From assembly GCA_037975125.1 (NCBI GenBank), contig CM075857.1, forward strand, positions 24,913,207 through 24,977,206: a stretch of 64,000 nucleotides of DNA, written 5' to 3'. The translations under genes were made by a program, and so were the position numbers. Below, one piece after another: positions 32,125 through 43,088 of this stretch (position 1 is the stretch's first letter; every line of letters starts with the position of its first letter). This DNA is from Latrodectus hesperus. Lineage: Eukaryota; Arthropoda; Arachnida; Araneae; Theridiidae. The notes below the pieces were generated by a model. It did not search any database, was not told the DNA's origin, and saw nothing but the letters and a program-made list of their open reading frames with translations.

Positions 32125-32727
32125 TGTTACAAATTTGTAAATAATGATTATATTTGTCTTAAAATATCTCAGACAGATCAGAAATTCTCACATTTTGGGC
32201 AAAAATTGCGGTATTTAGACGTGTTGTAGTTTAAAAGCGGATTTCCTAATGATTTGGCGACTTGGCGACAGTTGGCGAGATTCTTGGCGACTTGGCGACG
32301 GTTGGCGAGATTTTTGGCGACTTGGCGAGAAATCGATACTTCTGGAAACATCCATCACCTAAGCTCTAGGACCAATATTTTTCGAGATAGCCTAGAAGCT
32401 TCCAGAACCTTGGCGAAATTGATAGATTTCTCCGCCAAGTCAGGTATAAATACCGCAGCCCGACATGGAAGAGTAGAGTATTGTGAAGACAGTCAGTGAG
32501 TGAAGACGATTAGTTGTGACTGCTAGTTGTTCTCTGTCTGAGGTATTTGAGACTTGTGATTGGAAGCTATTTCCTATTGTATCCGACGAATTGTAGCTGT
32601 ATAATTGTGATTGTTACAGCGGGAATTTCGTTTATCTAGTAAAGTTTTTACGAATAAAAGTCTTGTGTTCATTAAGTGGTCGCTTTATTCAACTCTCAAT
32701 CAACACGAACCCGTGGAGCTCGGTACA
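32125..32727 (+). repeat. 3' LTR (603 bp)
   Basis: Same length and, by eye, same sequence as the 5' LTR. It is followed directly by ATATATATACATACAT of the split array. Confidence 0.95.
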
Positions 32728-32795
32728 ATATATATATACATACATATATATATATACATACATATATATATATATACATACATATATATATATAT

Positions 32796-32874
<79 letters not shown>

Positions 32875-32894
32875 CATACATATATATATATATA
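32728..32894. repeat. (TA/TACA)n array, right part
   Basis: Continues the TACATACATA pattern of 27012-28595 after the LTR element, showing a single array of about 1.75 kb before insertion. Confidence 0.95.
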
Positions 32895-33440
32895 ATTAAG
32901 GCAAAAGGTGCCTTGTACAGAAACATTTTTCAATGGTATAGTAATGCATTATTTTTAATAATTTAACAAAATGTTACAAAATTGCTGCCCTCCTCAAAAT
33001 AAATAAATAACATCTAATTTTAGTAATTTTCCAAGAAACCTCAATAATTTAGAAAGAGTTTTTGTATTTTAGAAATTAAAAAAATGTCGGCGTGTAAGTA
33101 ACGTAAGAAGAGTAAGGCTAAATAATAATTATTTCTGAAGTATACGGTATTTAGGACTAAAGCAACTATTGCACTAATGTGTGAAAAAGTAGTTCTCCTT
33201 CCTTAATAATAAATAAAATAAATGAGGGAAAAAAAAACGTTTCTTGAAATAACTGTCCTGAAAAAATGTATAACAGAACGTATCTGAATTTATTTAATTA
33301 GAATTAGGAATTTATATCTCCTCAAAGGTAATTTTATTAATTAAAGAATAAAATTTTTTTAATGTTGGCTGAAGCAAGGCATTAATCTTAAGATTTAAAA
33401 GAGACTGTTTACAAGTACTGCAGTAATTAATTTAAAATTC
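32895..33440. other. AT-rich sequence, nothing recognised
   Basis: No supported gene or repeat. Confidence 0.3.
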
Positions 33441-33442
33441 AG

Positions 33443-33675
33443 AGGGCGCTCCGTGGCTGAGTGGTCTAAAGCATCACCGCCAATCGCTTGAGAGCGTAGG
33501 AGTGTGGGTTCGATTCCCACCGTGGCCCTGGGTGTTTTCTTCGTTATTCTTCTGTGGTTGTACATCTGTCATTGTGCTATTTGTCCTATTGTCTACGAAG
33601 ACTTACAAACGGATCAAGAATCAAGCATACAAGTCTGAATATATGTAATGTAATAAAATAAATAAATAAATAAAA
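33443..33675 (+). repeat. tRNA-derived SINE, family G, copy 2
   Basis: Head GGCGCTCCGTGGCTGAGTGG, B box GTGGGTTCGATTCCCACCGT, tail AATAAAATAAATAAATAAAT. Nearly identical to copy 1 in the opposite orientation. The first 85 nt would probably be called a tRNA pseudogene by a scanner. Confidence 0.9.
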
Positions 33676-33679
33676 TTCA

Positions 33680-34364
33680 GATACTGTATAGTATAGCACC
33701 AAAATGGTGTTTTAAATTTTTGACGAGTTTTGTAAAAAACTAAATCTTACACAATGCAAGCTATAAGCCTACGAGCATAAGGCTCCAAAACCGTTTCGGT
33801 TAATCTGTGGTTTGGGTAACCCTTTCTTGTCAAATGGGCGATAGACGCGCCAAGCGTGGTAACCCTGGCTATTTAATCCTAAATGCACTCCTTGTGGCGC
33901 ATGCTCATTAACAACTCTTTTGTTTCAGTATTCCTATTGGTCGCTAATTATTTTGATTTTGAAATAACCGTAGAATTTAAAATTTGATGCACGACATTTT
34001 ATTACCGTTGAATTTGCCCTGGAGGTAGTACGTGAGTTATTTATTTGTTTCTGCATATTTTTATTTATTAATTTTAAAAAATGTGATAATTTTTCTCCAT
34101 ATTGTCATGTATTTTTTGTTATACAATTCGTAAAAAAACCATTGTTTTTGTTTTCGTTGCCATACCAACGGTGAAATTCGTTAAAAACACGGATTTCGGT
34201 TCCGTCGACATAGAAACGACGTTTTTGCGTAGTGTCTCTCGGAGCATTCAAATCCGCAAGACAACACGCAAAAACGCGCCAGTTGGCGACTTTTTGAAAA
34301 TGCGCCAAGCAGGGGACCCAAAGCACATTTTCACCACTGTTTCTGTCATATTCTGTCATATTTA
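33680..34364. other. No gene assigned; overlapping short frames
   Basis: Frames of 84-87 codons overlap on both strands at 34102-34365, so neither is convincing. A CG-richer patch (GATAGACGCGCCAAGCGTGG near 33840, GCAAAAACGCGCCAGTTGGC near 34268) recalls that at 20.3 kb. Confidence 0.3.
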
Positions 34365-34760
34365 AAATTCTGTTAATTAATGAAATGTTTTAAAAATTTA
34401 AATCTTCCTTGCCGATTTGAACTAACCGTAAAGTGAATGTTTTGTCTTGTCCCTTTCATTTTGCTTTTTATTCTGTTATATTATCAACTTCTTAAGGACT
34501 TGAATAAATAAAAAAAGAATTCTCAAACTGATGTTTTGGTCTTCGCCTTGTTTGCTGACGTTCGAAGAATCCGCTTTGAAAGCAGGCAGCAAATTCGTAG
34601 ACAAATAGGATTTACGAGGCCGTCTCAATATGATGTGGGACGTAGGGAAACGTTATCTGACGTCATGGATATTTTAAACCAATGAGAATCGCATTAAAGT
34701 GATGTAACCATGATCTCTACTAGAACGAAAGACTCAACCACTTTATGGTTAATAATATGC
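34365..34760 (-). repeat. Unclassified dispersed repeat H, copy 4
   Basis: Parallel to copy 3: GAAAGCAGGCAGCAAATTCG, CGTTATCTGACGTCATGGAT, TTTTAAACCAATGAGAATCG and the end CAACCACTTTATGGTTAAT. Lacks the SINE insertions of copy 3. Confidence 0.7.
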
Positions 34761-34922
34761 CTAAAATTGTTTTGTTTCTAATCCAAGAAGATGTAGCATT
34801 GCTATACCATCTCCATAAAACCAAAAATTTCTAAAAAAAATCTAAAAACACTCTCGGATTCTTTAAAGTTTTGGAAACCGTAAAATATAAGCACCTGAGA
34901 ATATAATTAGGGAAGGCCTGTT

Positions 34923-35435
34923 TTGCCCTACACCAATGACACTCCAAAAAGTTTCTCTCTCAATGAAGATATGCAAGGGATTTATTTGTTGTGGTCAGTC
35001 GAAAAGCGTGGGAAAAACCGCCTGCTTTTTCTTCAACGTATTGAACTGCTGTCAGCAACGGGGTCATTTGCCGAAGTGTATCAAATGCATTCTGAAGAAA
35101 CTCTCCAAAGTGTATTTAATTCAATCTTTTTGATTAAAAGGAATAATTATGTGTTTAAATCAAGCTACTTTGTAGTAGAGGCAGATTGGCCTAACTATTA
35201 TCGACATCGTTACCATTCTAACCAACATGGGAGGGTATTCACTGAAAGTGTATTGTATGCACAACAAAAAGACGAACAACAAGATCAAGAATATTCAGGC
35301 TTGTTTCATTCCCCACATTCGTACCAACCTCTGTTTAAAACTGTAGTTTCGTATCGATGCTTTAATACTCATGATTTAAAGACTAATTTGTCGTCATATT
35401 TCAGCAAGATGATGCAACTGCCCATTTACAGCTGA
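34923..35435 (+). other. 170-codon open frame, unidentified
   Basis: The frame has no recognised domain. A second frame over 34936-35133 contains NCCQQRGHLPKCIKC, a Cys/His cluster that loosely recalls a Gag zinc knuckle, so this could be a frameshifted retroelement relic (possibly BEL/Pao-like). The cluster does not match the canonical spacing. I would not call it a host gene. Confidence 0.3.
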
Positions 35436-35439
35436 ATTA

Positions 35440-35592
35440 TTAGTTGCTCAGTTCAACAGTATGTAGGTTTGGTACCCACCTCGACAGCGTGGATGTGAGT
35501 AAAAATCAGTATCCTATTTAAACTGCGGGTCCTTCCTAATTAGTTCTCGAATGCAAAAAAAAAAAAAATGACCGTGGAGGGACAAATAAATT
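35440..35592 (+). repeat. tRNA-derived SINE, family E, copy 3
   Basis: TAGGTTTGGTACCCACCTCG holds a decayed B box; CTAATTAGTTCTCGAATGCA and AAATGACCGTGGAGGGACAA are the 3' block. Confidence 0.65.
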
Positions 35593-35628
35593 AACAAGCT
35601 ATATTAAGTGGATTGTACAGTGATTCTA

Positions 35629-36520
35629 TTAGGTTGGTGCGTATGAAATGTCGGATTCTCTTTACATGCGGACGTTTTCCTCCCTGTTTTCGTTATACTT
35701 TTGTATTTGGCATAACCTCATTCATACTCGTATTGTCCATTGCCAGAGACTCATTTCAGCAAAATAGGTTTTCTCGAAGGTCTTCCTTTTTTATTTCTTT
35801 TGAGTTTATTGCCGATATGAATTCTGCCGACATTCGCGTCATTTTCTTATATGAGTACAAACTTGGTAATAGTGCTGCAAAAGCTGCACGCAACATAAAC
35901 CAAGCGTTTGGGGAGAATACGGTTAACGATCGGAAAGTGCAGCGTTGGTTCGAAAAATTTCGGACTGGCGATTTTTCACTGCAAAATGAGCCGCGCGGAA
36001 GACCCAAAACGTCTGTGAAGAATGATGACCTGAAGGCTCTAGTGGAAGCGGATCCAGCCGTATCCACGAGGGAACTTGCTATCAGGATGAAAGTTGACCA
36101 TACAACGATATTGAGACACCTTTCTGAGATTGGCAAGGTTAAGAAGATGGACAAGTGGGTACCGCAAGCACTGACAGAGCGAAATAAGCTGGATCGGTTA
36201 AACGTATGCTCATCATTGCAGCATCCACCCTATTCACCGGATCTCTCACCGACCGATTTTCATTTTTTCAAGCATTTAGAGCTGTTTTTAAGGGGCAAAC
36301 ACTATGAAAATGAAGACAGTCTAAAAAACTCGATATCAGAGTTTATTAATTCTAAAGACCAAAATTTTTTTAAGACAGGCATCTACGCTTTAAAATCTCG
36401 TTGGGAGAAGTGTATTGAAGCGAATGGAGCATACTTTGATTGAATAAACAGCTTTTGAAGAAAGATATGCAGTTTTATACAATCACTTAAGAATCCGACA
36501 TTTCATACGCACCAACCTAA
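35629..36520 (+). mobile_element. Internally deleted mariner element, copy 2 (892 bp)
   Basis: Inverted ends as in copy 1 with perfect TTAGGTTGGTGCG termini, flanked by TA (35627-35628 and 36521-36522). One T fewer than copies 1 and 3 in the T run near 35785. Confidence 0.95.
35817..36443 (+). CDS. Truncated mariner transposase, DNA-binding half (copy 2)
   Basis: Starts MNSADIRVIFLYEYKLGNSA, the usual mariner position, giving 208 residues. It carries the same two helix-turn-helix units, the KWVPQALTERNK linker (Q instead of H of the family's WVPH motif) and the same jump from CSSLQ to HPPYSPDLSPTDFHFF. The first two catalytic aspartates are absent. A one-base deletion upstream makes a longer frame open from 35613, but that reaches outside the element and is not a credible start. 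This is the copy with the most standard start codon and ends. Confidence 0.88.
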   Translation: MNSADIRVIFLYEYKLGNSAAKAARNINQAFGENTVNDRKVQRWFEKFRTGDFSLQNEPRGRPKTSVKNDDLKALVEADPAVSTRELAIRMKVDHTTILRHLSEIGKVKKMDKWVPQALTERNKLDRLNVCSSLQHPPYSPDLSPTDFHFFKHLELFLRGKHYENEDSLKNSISEFINSKDQNFFKTGIYALKSRWEKCIEANGAYFD

Positions 36521-37274
36521 TACATTTGCTTAGCTTAACTTCCAATGTTTATGATATCACGGAGCATTTTAATTTCTCTCCCGCTCCTTAATCCATCACT
36601 CCTTTTTTAGTCAACGTGAAACAAGATTGTTAGAAAGTTGCCCATCATCTCAAAACAATTTTAAAAAAATGATAGTTTAAACTGTACAATATTAGAATTA
36701 TATATCTGAATCAAGTTGATGGTTGAATATTTATTGTACTGATCTGCAATTCAAATGTTCGTGGGAACGATACGGTTGTGGGAATTTTGAGTGATTCAGA
36801 ACCCTGTTAAAAGTGTAAGCTTTAGTCGAATGAGCGTTTGTCTGCAGGGATTGTAAAGTTTATTATTGGAATTGTTTCAATATTCTTTTGAATATCCAAA
36901 AATTGCTTTTTGGAGAACTTTTCATGGAAAGTATATCATTTGTATGCTTTTTAACACATGGTCTTCACATAATTATCTCTATCTTCATCAACGCATGGTT
37001 TTTATTACCTGATTTTTCCGAACTTATGATTTAATTAATTTATGTCCTCGTTTATAGCTTACATCATTTTTTATTTACCTAATTTCTTTTGGGATATGAA
37101 AATAAAATATTAAAATGTTATATGTCAGATTTTTTTAAAATTAATATTAGTTTCAGATAATAAAACTGTTTCCAAAGTTCCAAAGACATTTAAAAATGAA
37201 ATTATATAAGCTTCAATTTGAAATTAAGCGACTATTGAAGGTTTTTATACATTTAAATCGAAATAATGAATAAA
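36521..37274. other. AT-rich sequence, nothing recognised
   Basis: No supported gene or repeat. Confidence 0.3.
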
Positions 37275-37375
37275 ATGTTCCCGAGTTCGATATGCATGTC
37301 TGCATGTCTGTCGGGGTCGGTGCTAGGAAGTTTTCTAGGTTTCCTCTCTTTCGACTCGTAAATACAGCCAAGAAA
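37275..37375 (+). repeat. SINE family I, fragment
   Basis: GAAGTTTTCTAGGTTTCCTC and CTTTCGACTCGTAAATAC match the family I 3' block on the plus strand. Confidence 0.5.
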
Positions 37376-38028
37376 AGTTCTTCCGGAAGGAAATTTACGC
37401 TATGGATACTAAAATGTTCCTACGTAATGCTAGTTTTTCAGTTGGGTTTGTTTTTCATTAAATACGATAGAGGCTTGTAAAAGGCATTCGGCAGAAATAT
37501 CTGAAATACAGAAGGAAGATGTTTATGACAAAAAGCATTTGTTCAACAATAAAAGTCAATGGGTTGGTCACAAAATGAATCGGCACTATGAAATTTGAGG
37601 CCATAATAGACTTGTGATTTGAACCATCATGCTCATGGCCAGATAGTTGAGAACTGAATACCCAACCCAGCTGAATATCCATCAACTTCGTTAATGATAG
37701 TTTCAGCAAATAAATCAGCATATAACTGTCGAAATGTTTTTAAAGGGAAATGATACTTTCTGGGAAGTTGCTGATCAAGAATGAACCTCTTTTGCTAGCG
37801 GCCATCTTCAAAGTTACGATTACCCACTTTCGAATAACAATGGACATTCGAGATATTCCTTGCAAAAGTAGCCATCGATTCCAACCTTTGTAACGCTAAA
37901 ATTTTTAAATTTCTGGGAAATGACAGATCATTCGAGGACAAAGTTTAGCTTATGCTTAACTTATGCTTTTTTAGCTTATGAGTTTAGCTTATGCTTAACT
38001 CTGTGTCATGTGACAGTTACTTACGGTA
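37376..38028. other. No gene recognised
   Basis: Contains a small local repetition of TTTAGCTTATGCTTAACT near 37945-38010. Confidence 0.3.
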
Positions 38029-39503
38029 AAGGCCCACAGTGCCCATATCTGTCCTCGTGACCGACGACGACCCCGAGATGCGAAGCATATGTTCCTGCTA
38101 GGAGTTCAGTCAAACTCGAAACAAACAGTGTTTATCTCCCAAGCATGCTTGGTACTCAGTTTATTGACTCACTTAAGGGATGAAAGGCTGAGTCAACCTT
38201 TCCCAGCCCGAGTACAGAATTTCGGACCTGTGCCTTGGGAGCGTGAAACGCCATTTCGTCATCACCAGATCCTTATTGGACGATGGGTTTGGATTATAAT
38301 ATAAAACTAAATTCTGAAGCATGACAACCCATGGGGCCAAAGCCTACTGTGCACATAACTGTTTTCATGACCGAAGATACTGGGGGGCGAAGCATATGTC
38401 CCAGTTAGGTGGTCAGCCTAATGTGAAACCCCCAGTGTTTAGTTCCCAAGCATGCTTGGTACTCAGTTTATTGACTCACTGAAGGGATGAAAGGCTGAGT
38501 CAACCTTTCCCAGTCCGAGTACAAAATCTCGGACCTGTGCCTTGGGAGCGTGAAACGCCATTTCGTCATCACCAGATCCTTATTGGACGATGGGTTTGGA
38601 TTATTATATAAAACTAAATTCTGAAGCACGACAGCCCATGGGGCCAAAGCCTACTGTGCACATAACTGTTTTCATGACCGAAGATTGTGGGGGGCGAAGC
38701 ATATGTCCCAGTTAGGTGGTCAGCCTAATGTGAAACCCCCAGTGTTTAGTTCCCAAGCATGCTTGGTACTCAGTTTATTGACTCACTGAAGGGATGAAAG
38801 GCTGAGTCAACCTTTCCCAGCCCGAGTACAGAATCTCGGATTTGTGCCTTGGTAGCGTGAAACGCCATTTCGTCATCACCAGATCCTTATTGGACAATGG
38901 ATTTGGATTATTATATAAAACTAAATTCTGAAGCACGACAGCCCATGGGGCCAAAGCCTACTGTGCACATAACTGTTTTCATGACCGAAGATTCTGGGGG
39001 CGAAGCATATGTCCCAGCTAGGTGGTCAGCCTAATGTGAAACCCCCAGTGTTTAGTTCCCAAGCATGCTTGGTACTCAGTTTATTGATTCACTGAAGGGA
39101 TGAAAGGCTGAGTCAACCTTTCCCAGCCCGAGTACAGAATCTCGGACCTGTGCCTTGGGAGCGTGAAACGCCATTTCGTCATCACCAGATCCTTATTGGA
39201 CAATGGGTTTGGATTATTATATAAAACTAAATTCTGAAGCACGACAGCCCATAGGGCCAAAGCCTACTGTGCACATAACTGTTTTCATGACCGAAGATTC
39301 TGTGGGGCGAAGCATATGTCCCAGTTAGTTGGTCAGCCTAATGTGAAATCCCCAGTGTTTAGCTCCCAAGCATGCTTGGTACTCAGTTTATTGACTCACT
39401 GAAAGGATGAAAGGCTGAGTCATACACTCCCAACCCGAGAATCGAATCTCGGACCTGTGACTTGTGAGCGTGAAACGCTGCCACTAAGCCACCGGGCTTC
39501 AGT
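38029..39503 (-). repeat. 307-bp tandem array derived from SINE family D
   Basis: CCAAGCATGCTTGGTACTCA recurs at about 38140, 38447, 38754, 39060 and 39367, i.e. periods of 307, 307, 306 and 307 bp. Units carry GCGAAGCATATGTCCCAG, GGATGAAAGGCTGAGTC, a B-box-like CCGAG-stretch and CACCAGATCCTTATTGGAC. Only the last unit has a full tRNA-like head (minus strand, GCCCGGTGGCTTAGTGGCAG and GATTCGATTCTCGGGTTGGG, about 39425-39503). The inner units share one truncation of the head. The 87-codon-size frames here are not genes. Confidence 0.95.
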
Positions 39504-39923
39504 ATTATAACATATATATGGAGTTATTTATTAGTTAATTATGTACCTTCAAAAGATTTGTTGCATTAATACTAGATCACTTTGATTAAATTCCAAATAT
39601 TCTGTTCTTTTTTTCTTTCTTACTAGTAAAAGCATAAATATCAACCTGTATTTTTGAAATACTCAATAGTTTTTGCAATTAAGCAGCAATGTTTAATTTT
39701 GAGAATTTCATTCTAAGCATTTTGTTCATGATTTTCCCCATAGAATATAATGGATTTTTTTTATAGAAATTGTAAAATTCGAGCATACCTTAATGTGTAG
39801 GATGTATGGTGTGAAAAGTGTCTAAGGTAAACTTCTAGGCAAAGTATAGGATGTGAAACGTTTCTAACGTTAAAGCATTTTAGAGACAAATAAATTCGAT
39901 TTATGAAAGAAATAAGAATAACA
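39504..39923. other. AT-rich sequence, nothing recognised
   Basis: No supported gene or repeat. Confidence 0.3.
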
Positions 39924-40840
39924 TTAGGTATACCGGAAAGTTCTGTTCCTTTTTGGAATAAAACAAAATAAAAATTTTTCGTGTTGTCAATAAATTTTAT
40001 TAAAAAATATTATTCATGAATGGGGAAGGGTTTCAGCCTCCATTAGTTCATAAGACTGGAGCGCCCAAAGGAGGAGGACTGACTAAGCTCCTGATCATAT
40101 TCTTCAATGCCTTGGTCTCTCTGGGAGAGATCTGATGGAGAATCCACTTATGGTCCTGGACTTTTTGAAGATGGTGTACGTGCTCATGGACTTGCTCTAG
40201 TGCAGCTGACCTTGGGGGCGTGCAACAACAACAATAAAAAATATTATTGCCATTATTATTAATGACTTCTTGCAAGCGTGAGGCATTTTCTTTAACTCAT
40301 TTTTTCAAAAATGTTTCTTTTTTCATGTGAAAAATTGAAACAGTGCTTGGTTAATATCTTCTTCATTTCTGATTTTTTTGAACTTCAAAAAATTCTATAA
40401 GGACCAAAACAAGTGATAGTTAAAGGGTGATAAGTCCGGGAAATATGATGTATGGGACAGATATTCCCAGCCTAGTTCTACAATTTTTTGACGAACTCTT
40501 TTCTTGGCCTCTTTCTTGAACTGCTCATTCTTGGAACATTGTCGGTCTCTTTTCTTGGACTGCTTCCTTTAAATTATCCAGTTGTTGATATTATTTTTCC
40601 GAATTGAGCTTTTCTTTCAATCTTTAATGTTCATAATGTATTGCATCAAATGTCCCACCATATACATAAGATTCTCTTATTTAGAGTCAAACTTGTTTTA
40701 GAGTCGGAAGGTCTGCGTTTCTCACACAATATCCCCTTTCTCTTATGTTTTCGTAGGTAATCCACTTTTCATCCCCTTTGCTCCGAAAAAGCCGAGGTTG
40801 AAACAGGATTTGATTAAAATAGAATCGCGATAAAAATAAA
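39924..40840 (-). pseudogene. Mariner relic (transposase C-terminal half), nested LINE inside
   Basis: A decayed mariner in minus orientation. Its 3' end is near 39924 (TTAGGTATACCGGAAAGTTC, the terminal-repeat style of mariners, different from the 893-bp copies). From about 40840 to 40320 the minus strand gives KWITYEN, then in a shifted frame KKRVRQKIVELGWEYLSH followed by FPDLSPFNYHLF, the block around the third catalytic position, where the aspartate has become Asn. Several stops and shifts are present. The N-terminal half and second inverted repeat are not found. A 220-bp LINE fragment (40015-40234) interrupts it. Confidence 0.7.
40015..40234 (+). pseudogene. Jockey-like LINE 3' end inserted in the mariner relic
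   Basis: Codes for PDHILQCLGLSGRDLMENPL and MVLDFLKMVYVLMDLL then a stop, the same end as in the 2.7 kb LINE relic, and finishes GGGGGCGTGCAACAACAACA. A 14-bp duplication TAAAAAATATTATT lies at 40001-40014 and 40235-40248, so the insertion boundaries are exact and the copy was 5'-truncated on arrival. The frame is open up to the stop. Confidence 0.9.
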
Positions 40841-41514
40841 ACGGTAAAATTTGTTTTTATAATATATCTATCTGAATACTATGCAAATGGATGAGATGGG
40901 GTTAGCTATAAAATTTTTTGTTCACTTTAAGTTTTCTCTTATGAGAAAAGAAATGTAAAGATGAGTATCATCTCAGTGATATTAGCATGAGATAAGACTT
41001 TTATGTTAGTTATTTTAAATTTTTTTAGTCTTTATTAAAAGAAAATTCTTATTTTTATTATTTGGACTTAGTCTTTATAGCATGATGTCAAATATTTGAT
41101 TATTCAGTAAAAGTTTTATAGAAGAATTGTATTACCAGCAATGAGTTGTACTAAAATTAAGGCTTATTGTGAAAGAGAAATTATGGTTTGCATAATTTAA
41201 TATTTCCTAAATTAAACCTCAATTTAAAATTTGGATTTCAAACATAGAATTATTCCTTTTAAACGACTAGTTAATATCTTTAATCACCAAAAAACGTATC
41301 CATTATTTTTAATAAAATCTCTTACTGAAGTCATTCTTAAACCTCAAGAATTTATCAATTTGAATTAAATCCTCAATTAGGATTTCAACTGTTCAACCCA
41401 TAGCAGCATTATTATTGCCTACTTTAGATCAACAGATTTTAACATTTGCTTATAAGATTTAAAATTTATGACACTATAATATTTAAAATCTTAAATGTAA
41501 AATATATTTTATGT
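40841..41514. other. AT-rich sequence, nothing recognised
   Basis: Could include the missing part of the mariner relic, but no motif is readable. Confidence 0.3.
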
Positions 41515-41940
41515 TCTTCGCGAATGTTTTCAGTGGCAGAATAACGGTCTTCAGAGGGCACGATTTTGAGTACGATTCCAGCCACTGTTGAACAGTGAAG
41601 AATTTCTGTATTCAGCAGCCGCTGACAGTGATTGGAAGGGTGACCACATTCTCCCTCACTGTTTTTTGGAGCTCCATGGGTTGAGGACATTCATCTGGGA
41701 CTTTTAAAGTCCTATTGCTGGTGTAGAGTGGATGTGGAAAGGAAGGTGCCAGCTCAGGTGTGACCTCAACACCTGACCGTGGTTCAAAATGACGAGGCAC
41801 TTGGTGATGAGTGAGCATTCCAAACCCGTTAATCTTAATGTAGAGTCCGGATTTCACCTGCACCGTTTTATATGTATGTCGGAGATGGTGATTGGGGTTT
41901 TCTTCCAGGTTGAGTCCTTTGTGGTTCAAGATTAAGGTTT
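41515..41940 (+). repeat. Dispersed repeat J (SINE-like), longer copy
   Basis: The middle matches 1370-1530. The start, TCAGTGGCAGAATAACGGTC and TTTTGAGTACGATTCCAGCC, looks like a decayed tRNA-type head. Two minus-strand frames across it (74 and 105 codons) are considered shadows. Confidence 0.6.
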
Positions 41941-42860
41941 ACTACTTAAGAAAAGTCTTATGGAAGACAATATGCAGCAAATATACAACAGTCTTCAATT
42001 GCTTAATTATCCATTAAACGTGATGTAAACATCTACTATGTCTTACTACGGCGCTATAATAATGAAACATTTCTATATTCTAATGAAACATTCTAGAAAC
42101 TATAAACTATTCTAACTATTTTAAACTAAGATGTTAATAGAGATTACCTTAATGCATTTATACATTTTAATAATTCTCATGTCTTAAAATTGTACTTTTA
42201 TTTACAAAACAGTATTTGATTACAAAAACATTCTTGCATTCAATTATAATCTAATTCAAATATTTTTTATGTATATTTTACCTAATTTTATGTTATACTA
42301 TTTAATTTTAAATATACAGTTTAATAAACCTATAAAAACTTTATGAAAATTGTAAATAAATAAGCTAAAAATATGTAACTAATGAAATGGAGAATGCGTT
42401 TCTTAAATTTGTATGATTTAAAGCGCAAATTAAAAAATTAATACAATAATCATGTTATTTAAAAGTAATGCATATAAAAATATGATTTAAGAAATGAGGT
42501 AATTTTGAAACAATAATGATTTAGTTAAAATCCTTTGTAATAAAATTTTGAAGTGAAATACGATAACTTATTCAGATTACTGTTCATTAAAAATTCAGAA
42601 CATTAAAAATATATATATACCATATTTTACAGAATTATTTTCTATATTGTGCTTCTGTTATTTCTGAATTAAGTTTTGATTGTAATTCCAGTTTTTTGAC
42701 ATTTATTTTTAAATATATCGTACTGCTCATTGCTTAATAATCTTGTTGTTTTGTAAAAGAAAAAGTTACTGAGCCGGCACATCTTTTCCAAAAAAGGAGA
42801 ATTCTTTAAAATTAAATTCAAGATCTTTTCTTTCTACCTAAGAGGCATAAAAATACCTTT
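41941..42860. other. Very AT-rich sequence, nothing recognised
   Basis: No supported gene or repeat. Confidence 0.3.
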
Positions 42861-43088
42861 ACACTAATCTTAAGGATTTCTCCATATTTGAGAGGTCCTT
42901 AAGATTTAATTTCAGTTTTATTTTCAGTGTTTAAAAGGCAAAAAAATTATTAGAAGCCAATATTAAGGATTTCTTTATTTTTGAGAAATCCTTCATATAA
43001 TTCTGGAAATTAATCTTAATTCCAGACCTTAAGATTAAATTTCAGATATTTTTTTACTGTTTAAGATCTTAGGAATTTCTCGCTTTTA

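Larger units (their letters stand above)
28596..32727 (+). mobile_element. Ty3/Gypsy-type LTR retrotransposon with internal deletion
   Basis: Two 603-bp LTRs (28596-29198 and 32125-32727) bound a 2926-bp interior. The interior begins with a likely primer-binding region (TGGTGTCAGAATCGGGA) and ends with a polypurine tract (TTGAGAGGGGGCAA, 32111-32124). One open frame codes for Gag fused to the end of RNase H and to integrase. Protease, reverse transcriptase and most of RNase H are missing. Flanks are (TA)n on both sides, so the short target duplication (ATAT) is consistent but not informative. LTR identity implies a recent insertion. Confidence 0.95.

Noticed and set aside
33443..33530. Functional tRNA-Ser/Leu gene
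   Set aside because: It is the head of SINE G, with a SINE body and AATA tail, and a second copy has target duplications.
35613..35816. N-terminal extension of mariner copy 2 as a 276-aa protein
   Set aside because: It begins outside the element and results from a one-base loss; the family start is at 35817.
41612..41929. 105-codon minus-strand frame in repeat J
   Set aside because: The corresponding region of the 1.4 kb copy is not kept open as a gene; it overlies a dispersed repeat.
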